Origin: Streptomyces hirsutus
GTDB taxonomy: Bacteria > Actinomycetota > Actinomycetes > Streptomycetales > Streptomycetaceae
Length of the DNA stretch: 50,217 nucleotides
Reading direction: 5' to 3'
Assembly: GCF_001418415.1 (NCBI RefSeq)
Contig: NZ_LIQT01000067.1
Location: 1 to 50,217, forward strand
Part shown: positions 40,294 to 48,828 of the stretch, in pieces
Position numbering within the stretch: position 1 is the stretch's first letter
Layout of the letters: every line of letters starts with the position of its first letter
Program-made: the position numbers and the translations under genes
The notes under the pieces: model-generated
Told to the model about the DNA's origin: nothing
The model's input: the letters and a program-made list of their open reading frames with translations, nothing else
The model's database searches: none

Positions 40294-42057
40294 ATGCATC
40301 GGTACAGGTCCCACACCTGCGGCGAGCTCCGCGCCTCTGACGTCGGCACCGACGTCCGGTTGAGCGGCTGGCTGCACAATCGGCGCGACCTGGGCGGCAT
40401 CCTTTTCATCGATCTGCGCGATCACTACGGCATCACGCAGCTCGTGGCCCGTCCCGGCACGCCCGCCTACGAGGCCCTGGACCGGCTCTCCAAGGAGACC
40501 GTCGTCCGGATCGACGGCAAGGTCGTCTCCCGCGGCACGGAGAACGTCAACCCCGAACTGCCGACCGGTGAGGTCGAGGTCGAGGTCGGCGAGGTCGAGG
40601 TGCTGGGCGCGGCGGCCCCGCTCCCCTTCACGATCAACGCCGAGGACGGGGTCAACGAGGAGCGGCGCCTGGAGTACCGCTTCCTGGACCTGCGCCGCGA
40701 GCGCATGCACCGCAACATCCTGCTGCGGACGTCGGTGATCTCGGCCATCCGCCACAAGATGACGGCGCTGGGCTTCAACGAGATGGCGACGCCGATCCTC
40801 AGCGCGACCTCTCCCGAGGGCGCCCGCGACTTCGTCGTCCCGTCGCGTCTCAACGCGGGCAAGTTCTACGCGCTGCCGCAGGCTCCGCAGCAGTTCAAGC
40901 AGCTGCTGATGGTCTCCGGCTTCGACCGTTACTTCCAGATCGCGCCCTGCTTCCGCGACGAGGACGCCCGCGCGGACCGCTCGCCGGGCGAGTTCTACCA
41001 GCTCGACGTGGAGATGAGCTTCGTCGAGCAGGAGGACGTCTTCCAGCCCATCGAGAAGCTCATGACCGAGCTCTTCGAGGAGTTCGGCAACGGCCGTCAC
41101 GTGACCTCGCCGTTCCCGCGGATCCCGTTCCGCGAGGCGATGCTGAAGTACGGCTCCGACAAGCCGGACCTGCGCGCCAAGCTGGAGCTCGTCGACATCA
41201 CCGACGTCTTCGAGGGGTCGGAGTTCAAGGCGTTCGCCGGCAAGCACGTGCGCGCGCTGCCGGTGCCGGACGTCTCCGGTCAGTCGCGCAAGTTCTTCGA
41301 CCAGCTCGGTGACTACGCGGTCTCGCAGGGCGCCAAGGGCCTGGCGTGGGTGCGGGTGGCCGAGGACGGCTCGCTGACCGGCCCGATCGCGAAGTTCCTG
41401 ACCGAGGCGAACATCGCGGAGCTGACCAAGCGGCTGTCCCTCGCCCCCGGCCACGCGGTGTTCTTCGGCGCGGGCGAGTTCGACGAGGTCTCCAAGATCA
41501 TGGGCGCCGTCCGGGTCGAGGCCGCGAAGCGGGCCGGCCAGTTCGAGGAGGACGTCTTCCGCTTCTGCTGGATCGTCGACTTCCCGATGTACGAGAAGGA
41601 CGAGGAGACGGGGCGGATCGACTTCTCGCACAACCCCTTCTCGATGCCGCAGGGCGGTCTGGAGGCCCTGGAGACCCAGGACCCGCTGGACATCCTGGGC
41701 TGGCAGTACGACATCGTCTGCAACGGCGTCGAGCTGTCCTCGGGCGCGATCCGTAACCACGAGCCGGACATCATGATCAAGGCCTTCGAGATCGCGGGCT
41801 ACGACCGTGAGACGGTCGAGGACAAGTTCGCCGGCATGCTGCGCGCCTTCCGCTTCGGCGCCCCGCCGCACGGCGGCATCGCGCCCGGCGTCGACCGCAT
41901 CGTCATGCTCCTCGCCGACGAGCCCAACATCCGCGAGACCATCGCCTTCCCGCTCAACGGCAACGCCCAGGACCTGATGATGGGCGCCCCGACGGAGCTG
42001 GACGAGGCCCGCCTGAAGGAACTGCACCTGACGGTGCGCAAGCCGCAGCCGAAGTAG
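40294..42057 (+). CDS. aspS: Aspartyl-tRNA synthetase
   Basis: 587 residues, full length for the bacterial type. N-terminal OB-fold anticodon domain ([20 protein letters not shown]), class II motif 1 region ([11 protein letters not shown]), motif 2 ([20 protein letters not shown]), a GAD insertion domain (~300-420), and motif 3 ([14 protein letters not shown]). Charges tRNA-Asp; some bacterial enzymes also charge tRNA-Asn, which sequence alone does not settle. GAAGG precedes the start. A perfect parS lies in the promoter region. Confidence 0.97.
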   Translation: MHRYRSHTCGELRASDVGTDVRLSGWLHNRRDLGGILFIDLRDHYGITQLVARPGTPAYEALDRLSKETVVRIDGKVVSRGTENVNPELPTGEVEVEVGEVEVLGAAAPLPFTINAEDGVNEERRLEYRFLDLRRERMHRNILLRTSVISAIRHKMTALGFNEMATPILSATSPEGARDFVVPSRLNAGKFYALPQAPQQFKQLLMVSGFDRYFQIAPCFRDEDARADRSPGEFYQLDVEMSFVEQEDVFQPIEKLMTELFEEFGNGRHVTSPFPRIPFREAMLKYGSDKPDLRAKLELVDITDVFEGSEFKAFAGKHVRALPVPDVSGQSRKFFDQLGDYAVSQGAKGLAWVRVAEDGSLTGPIAKFLTEANIAELTKRLSLAPGHAVFFGAGEFDEVSKIMGAVRVEAAKRAGQFEEDVFRFCWIVDFPMYEKDEETGRIDFSHNPFSMPQGGLEALETQDPLDILGWQYDIVCNGVELSSGAIRNHEPDIMIKAFEIAGYDRETVEDKFAGMLRAFRFGAPPHGGIAPGVDRIVMLLADEPNIRETIAFPLNGNAQDLMMGAPTELDEARLKELHLTVRKPQPK

Positions 42058-42073
42058 GCCACAGGCACAGCAT

Positions 42074-42114
42074 GAAAGCGGCTCGGAACCGGACACCGGT
42101 TCCGAGCCGCTTTC
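42074..42114. terminator. Bidirectional terminator between aspS and FG-GAP gene
   Basis: 19-bp perfect stem (GAAAGCGGCTCGGAACCGG and complement) with loop ACA, giving T-rich tails in both directions. Confidence 0.9.
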
Positions 42115-42127
42115 TGTTCGGACGCGG

Positions 42128-45100
42128 TCAGTACAGGGCCTTGTATCCGCCCCAGCCGGTGCCGATCTGGGTCCGTGCGCCGATGCCGCCCTTTCCGTTG
42201 CCGTAGTTGCGGAACAGCTTGCCGGAGGTGTCCCGGGAGATCAGGTCGCCGATGCCGTCGCGGTTGAGGTCGCCCACGCCGACGACGGCGTTGTAGGAGC
42301 CGCCCCACTTGGTGGCGATCCTGACGCGGGTCTTGAAGGTGCCGGTACGTGTGCCGTTGTAGCGGTAGAGGTTGTTGGACTTGTCCTGGGCGAGCAGGTC
42401 GCCGATGCCGTCACCGGTGATGTCTCCGACGGCGACGATCTTCTTGTACGTCTTCCAGTTGCTCATGATCTTGACGCGGGCGGAGAGCTTGCCCGCGCTG
42501 GTGCCCTTGTAGAGGTACATGTCCCCGGTGGACGCCTTGCGGACGATCAGGTCAGGGCGTCCGTCCCCGGTGATGTCACCGGTCGAGAGCATGATGTCGT
42601 ACTGGTTCCAGCCGCTCTTGCCGATCGTGGTGTACGGCGTCGACGCCTTCAGCGCGGCCCCGCACTTCGGCTTGTAGAGCCGCAGCGAGCCGTTGCTCGG
42701 CCGTACGACGAGATCGTTGCAGCGGTCGCCGCTCAGGTCACCGAAGGGCACGACCGTGGTCCCCTTCGGCCAGCCGGTACCGCCCACCTTGGACGAGAGG
42801 GTGCCCTTGCCCGTGCCCCGGTGGATGGTCAGGGAGCCCGTGGAGTTCATGGTGAGCAGGTCGCCGGTGCCGTCCGAACCGCTGTAGTCGTGGCGTACGG
42901 GCGAGCCTCCGGTCAGCGTGCCGCTGCCGCTGCCGATGGTCACGGCCGTGGAGGTGCCGAGGCCGGTCGCCTTCAGGCTCCACTTGAACTGGCCGTTGGG
43001 GAAGCGGACACCGCCCGCTGTCCTGCCGTCCCAGTTCGCCGTCACCCGTGCGGTGGCCGCGCCGCCGGTGAGGGTGCGGGTGGCCTTGCCGGTCTCGCCG
43101 CTCTGCACGGACGTGAACGTCAGCGACCAGGAGGTGACGGGGCGGGACAGCAGCCAGGTGCCGGTCCAGGGCTTCGCGGCGGTCAGGTTCGCCTGGGCGG
43201 CGGCGTCCGTCGTGAACGCGGTCGGGGCCGTCGGGGAGAAGCCGGTCGTGGCGACATGGGTGCGCTCGTGGATGTCGAACCAGGCCACCAGGCCCGTGTA
43301 CTCGTCCACGGTCCAGCGGTGGCGGCGGTCGGCGGCCAGGCCGGTGTCCGGTATCTCGGAGGCCAGTACGCGGGTGGCGCCGGTGGCCGCGTCGGTCAGG
43401 ACGAGGGTGCCGGCCGCGTGGTCGTGGCGGACCGTGAAGCCGTCGCCGAGCAGTACGTCACCCGGGGTGACGGCGCGGGAGGTGCCGGCCTTGGTGTCGT
43501 ACACGCCCGCCGAGGAAGTGCCGCAGGACCAGTACAGCCAGCGGCCCGCCGCCTGCAGCTCGCTCGGGACGCAGCGCGCGCCCGGGACGGCGATCGTGGT
43601 GAGGGTCTTCTTCTCCGTCAGGCTGTAGGAGGTGACCCGGCCGACGGTGCTGGTGGCGCTCCACAGCACAGGGCCGTTGAGGGCGGCGGCCTGGACCGGG
43701 CGCTTCAGCAGTTGGCCGTAGCCGAACCGGCCGACGTACTGGGCCGGGGCGGAACCGCCGGAGTGGTAGACCGCGTAGTCGTCGGAGACGTCGACGATGC
43801 TGCCGCCCGTGGTGTTGAACCCCAGGGCGTTGTAGCCGATCGGGACCAGCCGGTCCGAGCCCGGCACGGGGCCGTCCTCGTAGACGTCCGAGGCCCCCTC
43901 CAGGTAGACGTCCCGGGGCGAGGTGACCGTGTTGCCCCACAGGGCCGAGCACGTGGTGTCCGGGTAGGGGCACTTCGGGTGGATCTTGGCGCTCTCGGTG
44001 GCGGGGGACGCGGTGAGCACCGTACCGCCGTTGGTCGTCAGGGTCCGTACGGAGGTGGTGTGGAGGCCGTTGGCATTGCCGGGGTCGACCTGTGCGACCC
44101 GCAGGCTGCCGCGGCTGAGGGCGATGCCCGTCTTGGCGTTCTCGACCGCGGGCACCTGGTACAGCTTCGTCAGCTTCGGCGTGCCGTCCGCGGCCGTGCT
44201 CACGCGCTGCACCCACCAGTCGGTGGCGCCCGTGCCGCCGCTGACGAGAGCGGTGTCACCGGGTCCGCTTACCGCGAACCTGCCGGCCTTCTCCAGCAGG
44301 GTGCGGGACGAGCCGTCGGTGAGGGAGAGGGCCGTCAGACTGCTGGCGCCCGTCTGCGGAGGCAGCAGCAGCCAGTCACCGATCAGGGCCGGCTTGGCAC
44401 TCTGGTAGGGACCCGGCAGCTCGACGAACTCCTCCTCGCCGCCCGGCTCGGTGCGCGGCTTGACGTGCAGACCGCCGTCGCCGTACCAGCCGACCCTGTC
44501 CTCGCTCAGGACGGCGGGGGCGGTGGCGGAGACGCCGCTGAACGCCTTGGTGACGGCGGCCGACTCGATGTCGATGTAGTACAGGCCGGTGCCCGACCTG
44601 ACCAGCACCCCGGCCGCGTCGGCGGCCAGGACGTAGCCGTCGTTGACCACCACGTCGGCTGGTGCGAAGGGGCGCTCGCGGCGCTCGCCGGCCACGGTGT
44701 CGACGAGGGTACGGCTGGTGACGACGGTGGTCCCGGCCAGCGCCCGGTAGGGGTACGCGGACGTCACGGTCGACGTCTTGCGGGTAGCCGGGTCCCACAG
44801 GGTGACGGCGGTGGCGGACGTGCTCGTCGGCAGGGCGACGAGGTCGCCGTCCGAGCCGTACCAGGCCTGCCGGCACGTCGAGCCGAGGTCCTCGCACGGC
44901 GCCGTCTGCGTGAAGACGCCGTCCGGGGTCCGCACGCCGACGGTGGTGCCGTCCGCGTAGCTCGTCCACAGCAGTCCGGGGACTCCCGACTGCCGGTGCA
45001 GGAAGCCACTGGGACCGGCGGCGAACGGCCGTTCGCCGCGCGGCTGGGGCGAGGCCGGATCGGTGAGCGTGATCCTGGTGGTGCCGGCCGCGCTCTGCGC

Positions 45101-45217
45101 GCCCGCGGCCCGAGCGGGATCGCTGCTTCCGGTGAGGACGGTGACGGACGCGGCCGCGACCGCGAGCGTGGCGACGATGGCGGTCAGACCGCCCCGTCCC
45201 AGGGCGTGTCTGCCCAC
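42128..45217 (-). CDS. Secreted FG-GAP/VCBS repeat protein
   Basis: About 1029 residues from GTG 45217 (GGGAGGGAAC upstream; an earlier GTG at 45256 has no ribosome site). Signal peptide GGLTAIVATLAVAAASVTVLTG...ARA. The middle (~60-640) is beta-rich, suggestive of a propeller, with repeated strand-turn units; ~650-800 contains an Ig-like segment. The C-terminal ~230 residues hold at least four FG-GAP/VCBS units with calcium-binding DxxGDGxxDL motifs (GDITGDGRPDLIV, GDITGDGIGDLLA, GDLNRDGIGDLIS). Probably extracellular; ligand or substrate unknown. Confidence 0.87.
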   Translation of the reverse strand: MGRHALGRGGLTAIVATLAVAAASVTVLTGSSDPARAAGAQSAAGTTRITLTDPASPQPRGERPFAAGPSGFLHRQSGVPGLLWTSYADGTTVGVRTPDGVFTQTAPCEDLGSTCRQAWYGSDGDLVALPTSTSATAVTLWDPATRKTSTVTSAYPYRALAGTTVVTSRTLVDTVAGERRERPFAPADVVVNDGYVLAADAAGVLVRSGTGLYYIDIESAAVTKAFSGVSATAPAVLSEDRVGWYGDGGLHVKPRTEPGGEEEFVELPGPYQSAKPALIGDWLLLPPQTGASSLTALSLTDGSSRTLLEKAGRFAVSGPGDTALVSGGTGATDWWVQRVSTAADGTPKLTKLYQVPAVENAKTGIALSRGSLRVAQVDPGNANGLHTTSVRTLTTNGGTVLTASPATESAKIHPKCPYPDTTCSALWGNTVTSPRDVYLEGASDVYEDGPVPGSDRLVPIGYNALGFNTTGGSIVDVSDDYAVYHSGGSAPAQYVGRFGYGQLLKRPVQAAALNGPVLWSATSTVGRVTSYSLTEKKTLTTIAVPGARCVPSELQAAGRWLYWSCGTSSAGVYDTKAGTSRAVTPGDVLLGDGFTVRHDHAAGTLVLTDAATGATRVLASEIPDTGLAADRRHRWTVDEYTGLVAWFDIHERTHVATTGFSPTAPTAFTTDAAAQANLTAAKPWTGTWLLSRPVTSWSLTFTSVQSGETGKATRTLTGGAATARVTANWDGRTAGGVRFPNGQFKWSLKATGLGTSTAVTIGSGSGTLTGGSPVRHDYSGSDGTGDLLTMNSTGSLTIHRGTGKGTLSSKVGGTGWPKGTTVVPFGDLSGDRCNDLVVRPSNGSLRLYKPKCGAALKASTPYTTIGKSGWNQYDIMLSTGDITGDGRPDLIVRKASTGDMYLYKGTSAGKLSARVKIMSNWKTYKKIVAVGDITGDGIGDLLAQDKSNNLYRYNGTRTGTFKTRVRIATKWGGSYNAVVGVGDLNRDGIGDLISRDTSGKLFRNYGNGKGGIGARTQIGTGWGGYKALY

Positions 45218-45327
45218 GTGAGGTTCCCTCCCCGCGAGGGTCCCCTGCCCTCGCACAAGTGAGCGGACTCTACCAGGGGGTTTTCAGCTCTTTTCGCGCC
45301 CTCGGATCTTGAACAAGCCACGGGGCC

Positions 45328-45390
45328 CGCTTCCTGGACCTGCGTCGCGAGCGCATGCACCGCGACATCCTGCCGCGCACGCGGATATGA
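45328..45390 (+). pseudogene. Duplicated fragment of aspS
   Basis: The 54 bp at 45328-45381 match aspS 40678-40731 at 50 positions and encode [18 protein letters not shown] in the same sense before a stop codon at 45388. It sits in the 194-bp gap between the FG-GAP and nuclease-like genes, with no start codon or homologous flanks. Confidence 0.8.
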
Positions 45391-45411
45391 GCGGCCTCTG
45401 ACGCTACGTCT

Positions 45412-46320
45412 TCAGGGCTGCTCGGAGGCGTCCGTCGGCACGGTCGGGCCCTCCTTGAGAACGTCCTCGGCCGTGGTGGCCGTCAAGGAGCGATCGAACC
45501 AGGCGGTGAGCGTGTCGAGGTCGGTGCAGGTGGTGATGCGCTCGTGGACGCTGTCGGGGATCGTGAGCCCGCGTACCTGCAGTGCGCGCAGGATGTCCTC
45601 GGCCTTTCCCTCGGCCTTTCCCTCCAGGTACGTCTCCTCGATCAGGGTTCCGCTTCCCGGGAAGTGACTGGCGAAGCTCATCAGATCTCTCCATTTCTGC
45701 TTGGTCGGAGTGTTCTCCAGGCCGATTTCCACCAGCTCGAACCAGTACGACATGGTGTGCGGAGCGAGGCACGCGAATCCATGGGCCACCGTGTCCAGTA
45801 TGGCGTCCGCCCTGCGGTCCCCGCTGTGAACAATGGCCGAGAGTGCCGACAGTGCCGGCTGTCGGGTCACCATCGACGTGTCGGTGACCTTCGGGACGGT
45901 CTGCGGTCCCAGGACGAACGGGCGTGTGGTCTGGGTCGACCACGGACCCACGGCGCATGCGAAGGGTCCCATCGCCCAGGCTGCCGTGGCCCGGTCCCGG
46001 CAGACGATCACCAGCAGCACCGGCATGTCGAACTTCGCGCTCAGATAGGCGACGTAGTAGGACCAGCTTCTGGCCTTGTCCGGGTCCTTCTTCGTCTGGG
46101 ACTCGACGGCGAGCAGGAAGCTCTCCCCCATGTCGGGCTCGAACTTGAGCACCGTGTCGACGCGACGCTCGAGTGGCCGGATCTCCGTGGTGTCGGGGGA
46201 GAGTTCGCCGAAGTCCTGCTTCACGGGCGGGGGAAGCCGCAGCGCCTCGAAGACGGGTGCGAGGGCTTCCGGGTGCTCCTGGAGGAGCCGATGGGAGACC
46301 TCGTGTGTCGATGTGACCAT
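45412..46320 (-). CDS. PD-(D/E)XK nuclease-like protein (Rpn/transposase-like family)
   Basis: 302 residues. ERRVDTVLKFEPDMGESFLLAVESQTKKDPDKARSW gives the D...E-x-Q pattern of PD-(D/E)XK nuclease-like domains found in Rpn/YhgA-type recombination-promoting proteins. The C-terminus has the typical (EGKA)n repeat, EGKAEGKAEDILRALQVRGL, then a helical tail. Many Streptomyces carry multiple copies annotated only as hypothetical. ATG 46320 is chosen from the family-typical MVTSTHEVSHRLLQEHPE start; the ribosome site is weak. Nuclease activity is inferred, not shown. Confidence 0.72.
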   Translation of the reverse strand: MVTSTHEVSHRLLQEHPEALAPVFEALRLPPPVKQDFGELSPDTTEIRPLERRVDTVLKFEPDMGESFLLAVESQTKKDPDKARSWSYYVAYLSAKFDMPVLLVIVCRDRATAAWAMGPFACAVGPWSTQTTRPFVLGPQTVPKVTDTSMVTRQPALSALSAIVHSGDRRADAILDTVAHGFACLAPHTMSYWFELVEIGLENTPTKQKWRDLMSFASHFPGSGTLIEETYLEGKAEGKAEDILRALQVRGLTIPDSVHERITTCTDLDTLTAWFDRSLTATTAEDVLKEGPTVPTDASEQP

Positions 46321-46442
46321 GGGAGTGAGCCTGGTGGGCCCATGATCCCGGCGTGGGGCATATGCGGGGGCATTCACCCGTTCGGGAGCTGGAAAAACGT
46401 TCCAGGGAAACAGGACGTTGACTTGCTCCCCGGACGTGCGGG

Positions 46443-46808
46443 TCAGCGGGCCACGAACTGGGTGAGGATGGCCTGCACCTCGTAGATGTCGACGCCCTTG
46501 GTGAAGGTCTTCTGCACCGGGGTGGAGGTGCCGGAGAGCCAGATCTTCAGCTCGGCGTCGAGGTCGAAGGTGCCGGCCGTCTCGACGGCGAAGTGGGTGA
46601 TGCTGCGGTACGGGATGGAGTGGTACTCGGTCTTCTTGCCGGTGATGCCCTGCTTGTCGATCAGGATCAGCCGGCGGTCGGTGAAGAGGATGGTGTCGCG
46701 GATCAGCAGGTAGGCGGCGTGCACCTGCTCGCCGTGGCCCAGGAGACGGGCGTACTCCTGCTGCGCCTGCGCCGGGTCGATGCTGTGCGCGTTGCCGAAC
46801 AGTGCCAT
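46443..46808 (-). CDS. PH-domain protein
   Basis: 121 residues, one bacterial PH-like domain over most of the length: EQVHAAYLLIRDTILFTDRRLILIDKQGITGKKTEYHSIPYRSITHFAVET. Small cytoplasmic protein, function unknown. ATG 46808 follows AGGGGA. Confidence 0.9.
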   Translation of the reverse strand: MALFGNAHSIDPAQAQQEYARLLGHGEQVHAAYLLIRDTILFTDRRLILIDKQGITGKKTEYHSIPYRSITHFAVETAGTFDLDAELKIWLSGTSTPVQKTFTKGVDIYEVQAILTQFVAR

Positions 46809-46880
46809 GAAAGGTCCCCTGCGTGAAGTGGTCTTCGTATGAAGTGATCTTTCCTGGACGTTATCGGACATTGCTGAACG

Positions 46881-46918
46881 CGTCAGGGCCCGGGAACCTT
46901 TGTTCCCGGGCCCTGACG
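46881..46918 (-). terminator. Terminator of metG
   Basis: 17-bp perfect stem (CGTCAGGGCCCGGGAAC and complement) with a 4-nt loop, 17 nt after the metG stop. Confidence 0.88.
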
Positions 46919-46935
46919 TCGGTGGTGCGGGGTTG

Positions 46936-48663
46936 TTACGCGGGCTGCGGCTCGCCGCCGAAGCGCTCCTTGTACGCGTCCAGGTCGTCGTCCGTCAGCT
47001 TGGCGAAGAGGACCGGCGGGACGATGAAGGGCGTGCCGGCCGGGACGGAGGTGAGGGAACGGGCCTCCTCGGCGGTGACCCAGGTCGCGGTGTCACCGGT
47101 CAGGGAGAAGACCTGGCGCATCGCCGCCGACGTCGACGGGATGAACGGCTCCGACACCACCGCGTACAGGCGGATCAGGTTCATCGCCGTACGCAGGGTG
47201 AGGGCGGCGCCGTCCTTGTCGGTCTTGATCTCCAGCCAGGGCGCCTTCTCCTCCAGGTAGGAGTTGCCCGCGGACCACAGGGCGCGCAGGGCGGCCGCCG
47301 CCTTGCGGAACTGCAGCGCCTCCATCTGGGTCTCGTACTCCGCGAGGAGCGAAGCGATCTCCTCGCCGAGCCTGGTCTCGGCCTCGCCGGGCTCGCCGCC
47401 CGCCGGGACCTCCTCGCCGAAGCGCTTCTTCGAGAAGGACAGGACACGGTTGACGAAGTTGCCCAGGGTGTCGGCCAGGTCCTTGTTCACCGTGGCGGTG
47501 AAGTGCTCCCAGGTGAACGACGCGTCGTCCGACTCCGGCGCGTTGGCGATCAGGAAGTACCGCCAGTAGTCGGCCGGGAGGATGTCCAGCGCCTGGTCGG
47601 TGAAGACACCGCGCTTCTGGGAGGTGGAGAACTTGCCGCCGTAGTACGTCAGCCAGTTGAAGGCCTTGACGTAGTCGACCTTCTTCCACGGCTCGCGGAC
47701 GCCCAGCTGGGTGGCCGGGAACATCACCGTGTGGAACGGGACGTTGTCCTTCGCCATGAACTCCGTGTAGCGGACGGTGTCGTCCGCCTCGTACCACCAC
47801 GACTTCCAGTCGCGCGTCTCACCGTCGGGCGCGGAGTCCGCCCACTCCTTCGTCGCGGCGATGTACTCGATCGGGGCGTCGAACCAGACGTAGAAGACCT
47901 TGCCCTCGGCCGCCAGGTCCGGCCAGGTGTCGGCCGGCACCGGGACGCCCCAGTCCAGGTCGCGGGTGATCGCGCGGTCGTGCAGGCCCTCGGTCAGCCA
48001 CTTGCGCGCGATGGACGCGGCCAGCTGGGGCCACTCCTCCTCGTGCCGGGCCACCCACTCCTCGACCTCGTGCTGGAGCTTCGACTGGAGGAGGAAGAGG
48101 TGCTTGGTCTCGCGGACCTCCAGCTCCGTGGAGCCGGAGATCGCCGACCGCGGGTCGAGCAGGTCGGTGGGGTCCAGCACACGGGTGCAGTTCTCGCACT
48201 GGTCGCCGCGCGCCTTGTCGTAGCCACAGTGCGGGCAGGTGCCCTCCACGTAGCGGTCCGGGAGGAAGCGGCCGTCGGCCGGGCTGTAGACCTGCCGGAT
48301 CGCGCGCTCCTCGATGAACCCGTTCTCCCGGAGGCGGCGGGCGAAGTGCTGCGTGATCTCCACGTTCTGCTGCGAGGAACTGCGGCCGAAGTGGTCGAAG
48401 GCGAGGGCGAAGCCGTCGTAGACCGCCTTCTGCGCGTCGTGCGCCTGCGCGCAGAACACGTCGACGGGCAGGCCCTGGTCCTTCGCGGCCAGCTCGGCCG
48501 GGGTGCCGTGCTCGTCCGTCGCGCAGATGTACAGGACGTCGTGACCGCGCTGACGCAGATAACGGGAGTAGACGTCCGCCGGGAGCATGGACCCCACCAT
48601 GTTGCCCAGGTGCTTGATCCCGTTGATGTACGGAAGGGCGCTGGTGATGAGGTGTCGAGCCAT
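46936..48663 (-). CDS. metG: Methionyl-tRNA synthetase
   Basis: 575 residues. Class I HIGH-type region [11 protein letters not shown], zinc-knuckle cysteines CPHC and CENC in the connective peptide, and KMSKS-type FSTSQKRG; C-terminal helical anticodon-binding domain. No C-terminal dimerisation extension. Charges tRNA-Met including the initiator. ATG 48663 begins the canonical [20 protein letters not shown]. Confidence 0.97.
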   Translation of the reverse strand: MARHLITSALPYINGIKHLGNMVGSMLPADVYSRYLRQRGHDVLYICATDEHGTPAELAAKDQGLPVDVFCAQAHDAQKAVYDGFALAFDHFGRSSSQQNVEITQHFARRLRENGFIEERAIRQVYSPADGRFLPDRYVEGTCPHCGYDKARGDQCENCTRVLDPTDLLDPRSAISGSTELEVRETKHLFLLQSKLQHEVEEWVARHEEEWPQLAASIARKWLTEGLHDRAITRDLDWGVPVPADTWPDLAAEGKVFYVWFDAPIEYIAATKEWADSAPDGETRDWKSWWYEADDTVRYTEFMAKDNVPFHTVMFPATQLGVREPWKKVDYVKAFNWLTYYGGKFSTSQKRGVFTDQALDILPADYWRYFLIANAPESDDASFTWEHFTATVNKDLADTLGNFVNRVLSFSKKRFGEEVPAGGEPGEAETRLGEEIASLLAEYETQMEALQFRKAAAALRALWSAGNSYLEEKAPWLEIKTDKDGAALTLRTAMNLIRLYAVVSEPFIPSTSAAMRQVFSLTGDTATWVTAEEARSLTSVPAGTPFIVPPVLFAKLTDDDLDAYKERFGGEPQPA

Positions 48664-48720
48664 CGGGGGCTGCTCCCAGGTTGAAACGTACGGAACCTCC
48701 AAATCGTAGCCGACACGGGT

Positions 48721-48764
48721 GCGCCGCCCGCTTCTCGTTTTATGGGCTGAGAAGCGGGCGGCGC
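48721..48764 (-). terminator. Hairpin between VWA gene and metG
   Basis: 16-bp perfect stem (GCGCCGCCCGCTTCTC and complement) with a 12-nt loop, upstream of the metG start on the minus strand. Confidence 0.75.
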
Positions 48765-48797
48765 GGGGGTGTGCGGGAGGGGCGGTGCCCGTCTGTC

Positions 48798-48828
48798 ACC
48801 CGTGGGGCCGGAGGCCGGCCCCACGGGT
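48798..48828 (-). terminator. Hairpin abutting the VWA gene stop codon
   Basis: 14-bp stem ACCCGTGGGGCCGG/CCGGCCCCACGGGT with a 3-nt loop; its edge meets the stop codon. Confidence 0.7.

Noticed and set aside
42821..45262. 813-residue plus-strand open frame opposite the FG-GAP gene
   Set aside because: Composition is Gly/Arg/Ala-rich with no recognisable domain. It mirrors a gene with a signal peptide and clear calcium motifs; a GC-bias shadow.
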